From: Plectrocnemia conspersa
Taxonomy: Eukaryota; Arthropoda; Insecta; Trichoptera; Polycentropodidae
Length of the DNA stretch: 64,000 nt
Direction: 5' to 3'
Assembly (NCBI GenBank): GCA_009617715.1
Contig: VTFK01000024.1
Coordinates: 682,001 to 746,000, forward strand
Every line of letters starts with the position of its first letter. Position 1 is the stretch's first letter. The notes under the pieces are model-generated. The model was not told where the DNA came from and made no database searches. It saw only the letters and a program-made list of their open reading frames with translations. Both the position numbers and the translations under genes were made by a program. Shown in pieces: positions 45,352 through 56,052 of the stretch.

Positions 45352-46430
45352 CTTGCTACGTTTTATATCTGTGAATAATTATATTAAACAATTTAGTATT
45401 TAAATATTTATTAAAAACTGACATTATTGAAATATTTGTGAATATTTATTTTTTTAGTTATATTATATATTTTTTTTCGTTATATTATATATTCTTGATT
45501 TTGAGAGAGTCGTTTATATTTTAAAGCAACTATTGCCAGTTTGACGTATTTGTTGTAATGTCAAAAGCAAACCAAATTTAGAATCAAATATGCTTGAATT
45601 GATTGTCTATTTTGTAACCCTCAAAGTCACATAACTATAACAATAAACGCGTGCATATTTGCCTTTGAATGTGTCAATTCATCATTTCAATATCATATAT
45701 GCCTAATGCCTTCAAAACCATGATATATTGCGCAATTTTGATTAATCATCAATAGCATAATAAGGCTACCAAAATTGGGAGTAAATTTATATTGTTGTAA
45801 TTCGTTGTAATCGAGAATTTATGATAACCACCACGATAGTGGTCCTGGTCTTGAATCTCATATAAATGATATTGTTTTTAAATTTCTATCTTGTCTGGGA
45901 GATCATATATAGTGAGTATTGTAATAATTTCAATCGATAAGGTTTTTTTAGATTTTTTATAAGCTCACGGATGAATAAATATAAAAGAGTTATTATGGAT
46001 TCTGCTACTAGACATCCCGAGACTTTTTTTGAAAAACCCGTCACTGAATCTATACTATATTCTAACTTAAATAAGTTCATGATATTATTTCTTAAAAGTT
46101 GCATTGATATATAAATTTGCAGTACAACTTTCTAAAAAAAATTATTGCAATTTTTTTATTGAATAATACTGAATAAAAGTTTAATTATTAAGAATAAATA
46201 ATAAAAATAATAAAACATAATTTTTATAGAGAGCACTTTAAATTTACAATCTTTAGCTTTTTATACATCACTAGAGCATATTTTATTTATAAAGAAAAGC
46301 ATACATCTTATAAATATTTAATGAAACACTCTCGGTCTCAAAAACTATATTTTATTTGAAATTGAAAGGAAAATCTAATATATTCCAAGTTGAAGGCAAG
46401 GTACATCATATATATAGACTATACACTGGT
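45352..46430. other. A+T-rich spacer
   Basis: No gene recognised. A 72-codon minus-strand frame (45886-46104) has fairly natural residue use but matches nothing I know. CCACCACGATAGTGG (45829-45843) is a small hairpin. Confidence 0.35.
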
Positions 46431-47070
46431 ATCGATATCTTGAAGGGCGGTCCTTATTGCCTTATGTTATGTTTACGAGGCTTATTTAGGGCTGAGTAAA
46501 GTCTTAAATTGGGGGAAAAAATACGGCGCTGATCTCTCGAGTATGCTAATTCCCTTGAATGGGTTTTCCGCAGGTACGATACTACTTGCCGGACGCTCAA
46601 TTAAGAAGATAACATCTTTTTTAAATTTATTTTTTCTCTTATATATAAAAATATATTTATTATGAAAAAATATTTTTTTAATGCAAATTGATTGGTAAAA
46701 GTAATTAAAATTTGATATATGTAAATCTCAATTATTTAAATTTGGTATTCCATTCGTCACAACGTAGAAAGCAACGGGAAACCACGAAGATTAATGCGTT
46801 AACCAAGACCATATCGTGGCTAAATAACACAATATCGTAACGGTTGCCCTGATTCATTGTACAATTAGCTATTTTATGGTTGTTGGGTAATAAGTTTGAG
46901 TTTAATCAGGGCGATGGAAAGTTTTTCGCTTTTGCGGGAGATATAAGATGGAATTATTTTGATTTAGGGCGGATAGTGGATTGGAATACCGCGGGCGCTA
47001 GGAAGTAATAGATCGCTCAACTACCCGCCGGATAAATACGCCGGGAGCAGCTATTCTCAAACTGTGCTGC
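46431..47070. other. Two neighbouring GC-richer islands
   Basis: Islands at about 46431-46610 and 46745-47070 are separated by A+T-rich DNA. The second holds GCTATTTTATGGTTGTTGGG, CCGCGGGCGCTAGGAAG and ACTACCCGCCGGATAAATACGCCGGG (a CCGG...CCGG pair). No coding frame. Candidate regulatory islands. Confidence 0.35.
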
Positions 47071-47470
47071 TATTTATTGTTTAGTATAAAAAGTTTATTA
47101 ATTAATCAAATCAATTAATTGCACGATAGGTAATTTATAGTTATAAAATCACTCATAGGTGTATACGAGTCACTGAACCTTTTTATTGCTCATTTCAACA
47201 ACCTCTAAAGAAAACAGAATCAGATTAACTACACTTATAGTATTTTTTTAAAGTAATAATGATAAATTTACATTAAAGATTTAACATATTTATTTATTTA
47301 TTAATTTCATCGCTCTAAATTTTTTACTTTTTAAGACAAATCATTTTTACATCACCCACAAATATTTTTTTATTTTTTAATGTGTTTATGATAAATGCTA
47401 TTTCTAGTTTAAAAACATATATATAACAACTTGAAACAAATAAAAATCTATAGTTTTTAACACAACATAT

Positions 47471-48778
47471 AACGTTCCACTGTTACTAACCTTCTGTCGT
47501 TCACCAAAACGGTGACAACTTCTCTCGATGCGGGATTTCAAGTAGACGTCGTGTATACAGATTTTGAGAAAGCCTTTGACAAACTTTGTCATATGTTATT
47601 ATTAAATAAATTGTCGAACCTCTGTTGCTCAGATAATTTAACTCGGTTATTCTCGAGTTATTTAAGCAATCGTAGACAGTTTGTAACCTATGGTGGACGA
47701 TTGTCAAAAGAATATTTTACCCCTTTGAGGGTTCCTCAAGGATCCAATCTGGGACCTCTGCTTTTTGTGTTATTTATTAATGACATAAATACAGCAAGTA
47801 CAAATTCAAGTTTTCTTCTGTACGCAGATGATTTAAAATTATATAAATGCATTCGATCTGTTGTGGACTTCTTCTCTACAAAGTGATTTAGACTCTCTGT
47901 GGAGATGGTGCCCTTTAGTGTCGGAAAGTGGCATACTGTGTCATTTTCTCGATCCCGTTCGCCATCAGCTTATTTCTACCATCTCGGTGGTAACATTTTG
48001 ACTAGAGAAACTTCCACTAAAGATCTCGGAATCACTTTCGAGAGCAAATGGAGGTTTCTCTTCACATACACGACGTCTGTGATAAATCTTCCAAGATGCT
48101 CGGCTTTGTTATGAGGAATGCCTTTCACTTTGACGATCCGTCAGTTATTCGCATCCTCTATGACACCTTAGTTCGTAGCATTCTTAAATCGGGATCTATA
48201 ATTTAGAATCCCCGAATAGCCAAATATTCCCTTTTAGTGGAAAAAATTCAAAAAAGGTATTTAAGATACCTTTACAAAAAGACATTTAGTTATTATCCGT
48301 ACTTATATCCTAGCGCCTTTCTTTTAGGAGCGTTGGGATATGATTCGTTGAGTTCTCGCAGAAAGCTGTATGTCGCTAAGCATTTTTTCAAATTACTAAA
48401 AGGTGCTGTCGACAATCCAGCTATTCTCGAGGAATTCCAGTTTTGGGTTCCGGAACATTTTCGAGAATCACGATCGAGACCTCTTCTGATGGCCGTTAGG
48501 GCTAGGACACCCGCACTTGCCGACTCGCCTATATCTGTGGCCATCCGGCTCCTTAATGCGCTGGCGTAACATATTGATTTATTTAATGTTAGCTACGAGG
48601 ATCTGATCCAGTTTGTATCATTTCATTTTAATATTTTATAATTTTTTGTTGTATTGTTATATTTATGTATATATACGTTTTTTATGGTTTATAAATTTAA
48701 TATTTTCGACCATCGTGGTGCATTGGGGTAACCTGTTAGGCCACGATGGTCTTAATTTAATCTAAAAAATAAAATAAA
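47471..48778 (+). mobile_element. CR1/Jockey-type non-LTR retrotransposon (family A), longest copy
   Basis: This 5'-truncated ORF2 remnant has these reverse-transcriptase motifs in order: RSTVTNLLSF; YTDFEKAFDKL (motif A, catalytic Asp in FEKAFD context); VPQGSNLGPLLFVLFIND (motif B); and LLYADDLKLY (motif C, catalytic YADD). Then come KDLGITFESKWRF, KMLGFVMRNAFHFDDP, YLRYLY and NPAILEEFQFWVPEHFRE. Frameshifts near 47870 and about 48100 and an in-frame stop near 48205 disable it. The endonuclease and ORF1 are missing. The 3' UTR ends in a stem-loop and an AAAATAAAATAAAATAAA tail. The reverse transcriptase would copy the element RNA at a nicked chromosomal site. Clade assignment is by motif recall, not phylogeny. 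Confidence 0.9.
48708..48751 (+). other. 3'-UTR stem-loop of non-LTR family A
   Basis: GACCATCGTGG (48708-48718) pairs perfectly with CCACGATGGTC (48741-48751), plus a U-G pair at the loop side. Sequence and distance to the tail are as at 10741-10784. Confidence 0.8.
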
Positions 48779-48784
48779 ATAAAT

Positions 48785-49400
48785 ATGTTTACACTACAAC
48801 ATTGTTCAATTAAAAAAAATAAACTTGCCATGTAAAATAATAAAATACTGCAAAAAACAAAATAAGCAAATTAAAATGAACGTGCAATTATAAGACTCTT
48901 TTTTTTAAATATATATGTACATACATACATACGAATATCGTTAGATTTTACGATTAGGCGTCGGATTTCTCTCGCTAGAGGCGAATTTAATAGCGTGTTT
49001 GATTTCACAAAGATACGTCAAAACATTCTGCGAGATCATGTGCTTCTAAATAATCTCCAATATTCAGGAAAAAAATATTTATTTTTAATTCTCTCAATAA
49101 AAAGTTGTTATTAATTATAAATAATATTTTATTAAATGCCTTAAGTTTTAAAAATACTTGTATATCTCTAAGGAACAAATAGATTTTGTTTTTTGTACAT
49201 CATCAAGAAAAATTGGATTAAAAAACCAATGGTTATGTGCTACATTTTTTTATGCCAAAGCTTGCGATTGTAAATGGCATCTGGTAATAAATGTTTAAAA
49301 TTGTGTTAGAGATGTTAGAAAAAAAAATACACATAATGTACGTGATTTTATAGTAAGATTTTGCTAGCATTTTTTGTGCTTTATAGCTCATAGAAGTCTT
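48785..49400. other. A+T-rich spacer
   Basis: A short CATA repeat (48919-48933) and a weak GC-richer patch at 48950-49040. No gene. Confidence 0.4.
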
Positions 49401-49404
49401 GTTA

Positions 49405-49470
49405 TTTCTCTCTTAATGATGAAATGGATAGCTCTCAAACTGACTGTCTTAACGTAAATAGAGTATATAT
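49405..49470. repeat. Solo arm of the 37.5-kb inverted-repeat element
   Basis: AAATGGATAGCTCTCAAACTGA...GTCTTAACGTAAATAGAGTATATAT matches both arms of the element at 37549-37871. No partner arm was found within several hundred bases. Confidence 0.55.
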
Positions 49471-49559
49471 TTAATTAAATATAACTTGTATCACATTAAT
49501 AAAAAGTATACTCTATCGCAGCTGAACCTCTGAATTTTGACGATTATCAATCTCTATAC

Positions 49560-49960
49560 ATAATAACACTGTTCATGCTTCTGTTTATAAAATTTATTTG
49601 GAGTCCAGGTTGCTTTGCATTTTACGTTACTACCCTCTTCATTTTGGAGAGGTAGTAACGGCAGATTTTGTCTACGTTTTGTGAAAATAATTGCTTCTGT
49701 TTTAATTCTGTTGATTTAAATTTTCCATCTCTCAAAATATTTTTTATTATTTATTCGCGATTGGTTTTAGATCTTAAGCACTTGTTAAATTAGTTGTATC
49801 GTCAGCGTACATAGATAAACGCGTATTTTTATTTTTTGGGATATCATTCGTAGACAAGATATACAGAAACGGCCCGAGCAAACTTCCCTGAGGAGCTCCT
49901 GCTAGAAAAATAAGACATCCATAATTTAGAAGAGCTGTTATTTAAAAATTCTTTCTCAAA
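49560..49960 (-). mobile_element. Jockey-type non-LTR reverse-transcriptase fragment (second family)
   Basis: Minus-strand translation from about 49912 reads AGAPQGSLLGPFLYILSTND (RT motif B), then IPKNKNTRLSMYADDTT (motif C, YADD). After a gap with stops it continues ERWKI.INRIKTEAIIFTKR and LPLLPLQNEE, the segment after the active site in Jockey elements. It is distinct from family A: motif B is GAPQGS rather than VPQGSN. Several stops and missing 5' and 3' parts show a dead fragment. No tail or TSD seen. Confidence 0.85.
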
Positions 49961-50039
49961 TCATTTTTTATAATAAGTAAATACGCTGCGCCTGTAATAT
50001 TCATGCTTTTTAAAAATATCCGAATATTTTGTATAATAT

Positions 50040-50100
50040 ATATAGAACACCCATGATCGTTGTTTTTAAATTAGTTATGTAAGACCTAATAATATGGCAT
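50040..50100 (+). repeat. Dispersed repeat family E, copy 2
   Basis: ACACCCATGATCGTTGTTTT...ATTAGTTATGTAAGACC matches 13660-13720 and part of 58575-58612. It lies about 80 bp beyond the Jockey fragment, perhaps by coincidence. Confidence 0.45.
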
Positions 50101-50570
50101 TTGACTAATATATTTATGTTTCCCTGACTATTATTTATTTTAATATATTATTTATTTGATTAATATATTTATGTTTAACTGACTGTAAATTAAAGCAGTA
50201 GTCGGCAATCCCAAACAAAAATAAAATCGCAGTAAGATCTTTTAACAGAAATTATGTGCCGATGTAAATAAACAGTAAAATGGTTTGCTAGTAAAAAAAA
50301 CCGACCAAAGCACTCTTTTCATTTCACTTGCCAGATGTTTGGTTCAGCCTAGCTGTTGCTATAGAGCCGTCAGGAGCTTCGAGAACGCTGTAGATTCAAT
50401 TATTCCTGCATGTATCTATATCTATATGATTTAAAATAATAATAATTTAAAATTGTGATAAGTATAGGTTAAAAAGATACAATATATTTTTTATTAGTAA
50501 ATATACATTGAGTTGTATTTTTTAACATAAATTGTAGTTTAGTGTACAGCAATTAAGTGTGTGTGTGAGT
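50101..50570. other. A+T-rich spacer
   Basis: Nothing recognised apart from a GC-richer patch near 50345-50395 (GCTATAGAGCCGTCAGGAGC). Confidence 0.35.
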
Positions 50571-50574
50571 TCAC

Positions 50575-51045
50575 TTTCACCGATGATGGTTGCCGACCGC
50601 TTGCCCGCTACGGCGGCCTACAATCGTATGAATAATAAAGCACTTTTGTGTAGCACACACACTCGACTTCCCCACCTCTCGCAGATTGAAATCTGAGTTA
50701 CGTTCGACATGTTTACATATTTCCTTCGGTTTAACCCCGCCCGCCCACCCCACGTTCTCCAGCCGAGCCGACCCCAACCCCCGACGAGCGGGCTTGCCTA
50801 ATGTGCCCGCACCAACACCCACGGCCCGCGACCCGCGACCCACAACCCCTGCCGTAGACCTTACACACAGCCTTACACACACGCCCGGTCTTCCGCAAGC
50901 AAAGGCATACAATGCATACATATTTGATGAAGCCTTTTCGCCGTCCAAAGTCGATGTTTTATTTGACGTTGAAAGCAAAACCATCAAATATTTAAAAAAA
51001 ATGTGGGCGCGTTGGGAGCGCGCGGTACATGGCTTCTTGTGAAAT
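50575..51045. other. Strand-skewed C-rich island
   Basis: The plus strand is strongly C-rich (CCCCGCCCGCCCACCCCACG and onward, with CACACA runs). Long open frames on both strands (163 codons minus at 50577-51068; 118 codons plus at 50686-51042) are produced by this composition and look low-complexity (P/T/R/H or G/V/R). No domain recognised. Candidate regulatory island rather than an exon. Confidence 0.4.
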
Positions 51046-51755
51046 ATCTTTATCATAAAATTATACAATTTAATTAAAATCGAAAGATTGATGAATCGAG
51101 TAATCGAGTAAATCGTATGATTGACAACATATAAGTGTTATATGAAACAGTATGGATAACTTCGATATCACTATTAATCATATTTTACTTTTGTCGACTA
51201 GTTATAATTAAGATATGATAAAACAGATTTATTTTGCTGAAGAAATATCAAAAAACGTATTATAAAAATATAGTTATTAGTGTTAAAAAAATCTTAGATT
51301 AGGAACCTTTTCTTGATAATTTATTTATTTATTATAAATCTTTCGTTGTTACAAGACAGGCGCTAGTCAATAACTACTTAGTTAATTGTGAGATAACAGA
51401 CTAAAATGAAAGTCTATAAATCTATTTTATTAATTAAAAAAGATATTCTTAAACTTTTAATACACTAGTCCTGAAAAATCAATTATTGTAAAATGTCACT
51501 ATTTTTCCTTTTATTTTAATTTAAAATCAAATAAAAAGGAAGTCATTTTTTATTATAGTCAACTGTAAGGGCCGATTTACTTGACAACAAAAATTAGATT
51601 GTACTCTAGGAACATTAGCAGCAAGGACAGTATACTATCGGTAGACAACGAGAGGGGTACGATGACCAGCGGGACCTCGCTCGTCAATTATATTATTATA
51701 ATTTCAATATGATCGATCATTACATATTAAATTTGACTAGATATTAATAATATTG
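51046..51755. other. A+T-rich spacer with a small GC patch
   Basis: The patch at 51575-51690 includes GGACAGTATACTATCGGTAG and GACCAGCGGGACCTCGC. No gene recognised. Confidence 0.35.
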
Positions 51756-51759
51756 CAGA

Positions 51760-51935
51760 ATAATATCGTGAGGAGTAATTAAAATAAATTCAAGCTAGAT
51801 TATGTATAGGCTGAAAAATATGGGTTCAAATCTCACATGTACATAGTGTTTTTTAATTTATATTCTGTTTGGAAAATCAGAATAAGTGGTTATAAAATAT
51901 TTATAAGGTTTTCTTAGATTTTCCTAATATTACAT
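51760..51935 (+). repeat. SINE-like repeat, plus-strand copy
   Basis: GGGTTCAAATCTC (a tRNA-like B box, 51821-51833), then GTGTTTTTTAATTTATATTCTG and AAGGTTTTCTTAGATTTTCC, in the same order as on the minus strand at 40790-40945. The A box is not evident. Ends adjacent to the MITE at 51943. Confidence 0.55.
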
Positions 51936-51942
51936 ATATGTA

Positions 51943-52459
51943 TAGTCCATCCAAGATGTTAGCGCTCATCATCGTTGTGTTGGAAATAAGGGTGCGTGTA
52001 CGCATGCATGCATGCATACATACAGTTTTCCGCAAATTTGTTTGCACTGATAAAAGAACGTTACCAATACTAAATCAGGGATGTTTTAAGGGTTGGGTGA
52101 CCATACGTTTGAAATTGAATTAAAAATTATAATGTGTTATATTTTTATTATAAATTATTGTCATGGTGTGGTATTTTGTAATTAATAAAACAATTCCTGT
52201 AATAATCTATTAGTATTTTTTAAAATATTATATTGAACAGATATTCAACCTAGAGGGTGATACCAAAACTGCTCTCATGTTTTTGAGTTAAATATGTATA
52301 TAAATAAACAAATTAAGTAGGAAAGTGATATTTTACACTTTCCTTAACAAATTAAATTAAGAAAGTAAAAATTAATTGCACTTGTAATTTCACATGGTCA
52401 CCCTATTATATTTTATCACCAATACTGTGACGATGGGCGTTCATATCTTGGACGGACTG
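51943..52459. mobile_element. TA-flanked MITE with degenerate terminal inverted repeats
   Basis: The left end, TAGTCCATCCAAGATGTTAG, and the right end reverse-complemented, CAGTCCGTCCAAGATATGAA, agree at most positions over about 28 bp. TA lies on each side (51941-51942, 52460-52461). It is non-coding, about 517 bp. Terminal mismatches suggest an old insertion. TA targets point to the Tc1/mariner superfamily. Confidence 0.62.
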
Positions 52460-52461
52460 TA

Positions 52462-52925
52462 AATAGCATGATGAATAATTAAAATAAAATCAAAATATGT
52501 CGTGCATAGGGACATATTTAGATTGTAAGCTTATAATCAATATAATATATGGTATTATACATATTAAATACGAGTCAGAGTCCTTGTAGTAAAAATCACA
52601 GTAAATAATTTCTTATAGCTATAGTTTGATAGATGTTATATTATCGACTACATTAGGAAAAATCCATAAAAATCAATTAAAACAATAAATTTTTCTATGC
52701 CTTTTTAAAAATATTTCAAAGTGGTTACAATAGCATTTTCTCATATTTTAAGGTAAAATTAATTACAAAACATATTTTTATGTAATTCTTAAGAATTGGA
52801 AAGACTTGATTTAAATATTCGATTTTAAGTAAAAAATTCCACAAAGAGTTCTGGAAATCATATTTTTTTATAAGGCAGCTATTTTTAAAATAGGCCATTT
52901 CCTGATGAATCAATGCAACCATTTC
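52462..52925. other. A+T-rich spacer with faint SINE-like similarity
   Basis: AATAATTAAAATAAAATC and GTCGTGCATAGG (about 52472-52512) resemble the start of the repeat at 51770-51815. TTAGGAAAAATCC near 52653 resembles its tail in inverse. Too decayed to delimit. Nothing else recognised. Confidence 0.3.
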
Positions 52926-52929
52926 AGCG

Positions 52930-53560
52930 AAATCCCGTTTTTAGGCCACAATATGGCGCTCGGTCGTGCAAATTACCAATTTAACACATTCATCTCCGCA
53001 ATAATCAAAATAATTTGCGAGGCTTAGGTAGGTGGGTGTACGGTAGGTAGGTACGTTTAACGCGCTCCCGCTCTCTCGCTCTTTACTAATGAACGTTAGC
53101 AGAGTATCATTAATTAGTCTTATTACCCCTTCGGGAGGCATTTCCAAATAAACCCCTTCGGCCCCCGCGGGTGCGTAAGGAATTTCCAGCCTCTTAAATA
53201 TAATTCTCGGCAGTTTTCTGCGCAGAAGTGTTTATGGTTTTAAATATGGCATTGTTTGAACTGGGGGAGACCGACAATTGCTTTCGTGACGTCTCTGAAT
53301 AATGCCGAGCGAGAGCGCGAAGGGGTTCCAAATGCCAAAATAAGACCCAAGTACAAAACACCAACGCCTTGTGAAACGCCACTCGTAAAGTATAATTTTA
53401 ACGACTTCGGAAATAATGCGTGAATGATGTTTATGTTATTGATAGCGAGTGGGTTTGGTTTGGCAAAAAGGTTAATGCCGCGTTTATTATTCTCGTTCAA
53501 GTCTAAATAGGTAACGGCGAAAAATATACACTATATCATCTTGGTGAAAATTTCAATCCG
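52930..53560. other. Two GC-richer islands
   Basis: Islands at about 52930-53200 (GGTAGGTAGGTACG, ACGCGCTCCCGCTCTCTCGC, CCCCTTCGGCCCCCGCGGG) and 53210-53560 (GACCGACAATTGC, GAGCGAGAGCGCGAAGGGG, GGTTAATGCCGCG). Minus-strand open frames are unrecognised. Candidate regulatory DNA. Confidence 0.35.
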
Positions 53561-54079
53561 AGGGGGTGGGTTAATATAAAAAAGTGTATTATGCACGGAA
53601 ACAAGTTCGACGAAAGTGGAATATGAAATATTAGAATGGGGAGCTTTAGTGCTCGGGGTGATTCAACACTAGCGTAGGAAATGGATAAAATAAAAATATA
53701 TCTAAAAATAAAAACATGTTTAACACTCTGGAATTCGAATAAGAAAATAGTTTGATAAAGTAAAATATTATTAATTTTTATACAGAATATGTTTCCTTAA
53801 TTGAAAAGTATATATTTTTAGTGAAATATTGGATTAAAAAAAGATCATTCCTCACACTTTTTGACATTGATAGTTAAACGCCTATTAAAACATTTACTTT
53901 TATTAATTTAATGAATATTTAATACTAAATACTAAAAAAAACTTTTTTTCATTAACGTAACTTAATTTAAAAAAAAATAACAACAACGAATCCCGAAAAG
54001 ATATTTCTTTTTAAACAGCTGCCGGGCTTCTAATGATACTATGAGATTGTATCATGAGGTTAAAATCATAGTTAGTTAG
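53561..54079. other. A+T-rich spacer
   Basis: A short hairpin ATGATAC-N9-GTATCAT (54034-54056) lies just left of the pogo-like element. No gene. Confidence 0.4.
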
Positions 54080-54081
54080 TA

Positions 54082-56052
54082 CAGTGAAACCACGAATTAT
54101 GTTTCGCAAAACAAACGTTTTTTTAAAGTAACAATACGTATTGCGTCACTTTCTCCTGATTCTTGATGATTCTTCTTGCATTGAAAACATATCTTTTAGA
54201 AAATAATTTGCCACCCAATGTCTTAGTAGTTATGGAAAATGCTCCTGCCCATCCTCTATACCAGAGATTCTCAAACTTATTCAGATCATCGCCCACTTTT
54301 CAACTATAATATGTTACATCGCCCACCATTGAAGAACACCTTTCTATCTAACTGAGTGAGAAGCTTTCCCTTTCACTCATTCGCGACGATAAGTCCGATG
54401 ATTTGTTAGAAACGTATCAAGTAAAAATCTATAAATTAATAAAAATCTGACAGCTAGTCAGCTAACAAATTGGAAGGATTAGTGCTTTATCATGTTTTGT
54501 AGTCATATATTATTTATGTGGGTTTTGTAAGGTTCGAGTTTAACTCACAATTATCCCAAAAAAACGATTACAATAACCGCTTTCAATACTTTGTAGCAAA
54601 ATTCAATGAATTATGGAGGATCTCATTCATTTGCTATGACCAAAAATGATCGTTCATTGACAATTGCTAAAAAAAAGATAATATAGTTTAAAGAATGGGA
54701 CCACTTAAAAGCCTTCGTTACGATTGGGAAAAAAGGGTTCCACATAAATAACACGCAAGTGTTCTCCAATGCATTGAAAGAATAATTCTGTGTTGCGAAA
54801 CGGTCACCGGAAGACAAAAAGCACTGTAAAAGCACAATATTCCCGTTGCACAATTTGACCTTGAAAAAATGTCCATCAAGCAAATGTCAATTTCTAAAGT
54901 CGTATACATATGTTTTTGTGCTAAGAAACAAGTACAATAATTGGCTGAACGATCTCTGCATGATTGTGCTTTTCAAACGTTAATACTTAAATTTGGTCTT
55001 CAATGAGGGGAGAGCGGAGACACGAAGACACGGCAGACGTGCAAACAGATAGTCATGGCCTGACAGGAGATACGCTGAGATACGGCCCATAGACGAGAAC
55101 CATTCGGTCATGGACCGCCATCACTAGAGAGGGATTCCATCAGATACCACTGCAGCAGAGCAACCAACTTTGAAGATCTACTGACATCATCCCTCCGCCG
55201 GCTTCTCCACCACCGCTCGGAGAAAACGATCTCGCCCATTATTACTAGTTTCCAACTGCGTCTTTTTGGCTGTGAAGTCATACTCTTCAAAAAACTTTAA
55301 AAAATTGTATTTAAAAAAATTCTAAATTTTTTTTTAGTTTTTCCATACAAATTTTCTCTGGCGCCGCAATGCCCTCCGAGATTTGTTCATCTCCCACCAG
55401 TGAGCGATATTTCCCATTTTGAAAACCTCTGCTCTATACCTGGAGGACGACTTATTGGAGAAATTCAAGTTTATTTCTCACAACACCATTCCAAAACTCC
55501 AGTATATGAATCAGCAAGTCATTTCAAACATCAAAAAGCTCTACATAAAATTAATATTTCTGCGATGAGTAACCAAAGTCTTAGACTCAATATCATCGTT
55601 AAAGCATGGGGTGAAGTAATCAAAGGAACTAAAGATTTCGTCTGAGAAGGAAAAAAGAGGTTGGGAAATCCCTCATTTTTGTAAAATGTGTAAAATATCG
55701 AAGACATATAAAAAATTCGTGGAAAAACACATTCTGAGTAAAAATGTAACAGTGCAAGATATGAATCTATTCAATGACAATGTAATGTCAGATTTTCGCC
55801 AAATCCTCAAATGAAGGCAAAAGTAAGTGTCATTGGATCAGTTTCTAGTTCAAGTTCCACGAAAAGAAAAATATTTAATCGAGCTATTAATGATTGGTAG
55901 CAGTGATTCCGATATAAATAATTTATACTATTAGTATTTTTGCGTTTTGCAAGAAATCAATTTAAGCTTCCATTATTTCTTATGAGGAAATATACTTTAA
56001 TTTACGAGATAGTTTCAAGAACGAATTGTGCGCATAAACCGAGGTTTCACTG
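54082..56052 (+). mobile_element. pogo/Tigger-type DNA transposon remnant
   Basis: Termini are inverted: CAGTGAAACCACGAATTATG at 54082, and CAGTGAAACCTCGGTTTATG reading inward from 56052, matching at 17 of 20. TA stands on the left (54080-54081) and TT on the right. The plus strand encodes the end of the DDE catalytic region, YLLENNLPPNVLVVMENAPA then HPLY. After the inserted element comes LEDDLLEKFKFI, MNQQVISNIKKLYIKLIFLR and a degenerate IIVKAWGEV. The ENAPAHP...NQQVI.N.KK.Y pattern is typical of jerky/Tigger transposases. The N-terminus, DNA-binding domain and first catalytic Asp are gone, so it is non-functional. Without the insert the remnant is about 0.8 kb. Confidence 0.85.
54254..55439. 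mobile_element. hAT-like non-autonomous element nested in the pogo remnant
   Basis: The element at 54262-55431 is flanked by identical octamers CTCTATAC (54254-54261 and 55432-55439), the 8-bp duplication expected of hAT elements. Termini are CAGAGATTCTCAAACTT on the left and CAGAGGTTTTCAAAAT (reverse complement) on the right; CAGNGGTTCTCAAA is a common hAT terminus. The interior (1170 bp) has no recognisable transposase. The segment at 55187-55290 recurs at 14799-14945. Deleting the element plus one octamer joins the pogo frame exactly at HPLY|LEDDLL, so it inserted after the pogo copy. Confidence 0.85.

Noticed and set aside
47462..48802. ACAACAT as the TSD of the 47.5-kb non-LTR copy
   Set aside because: The octamer-scale match is not adjacent to the A-rich tail, about 17 bases lie between, and a 7-mer of this composition can recur by chance.
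50577..51068. 163-codon minus-strand frame as a gene
   Set aside because: The residues reflect C/G skew and simple repeats (G, R, V runs), and the opposite strand is open too. No domain, splice signal or start context stands out.
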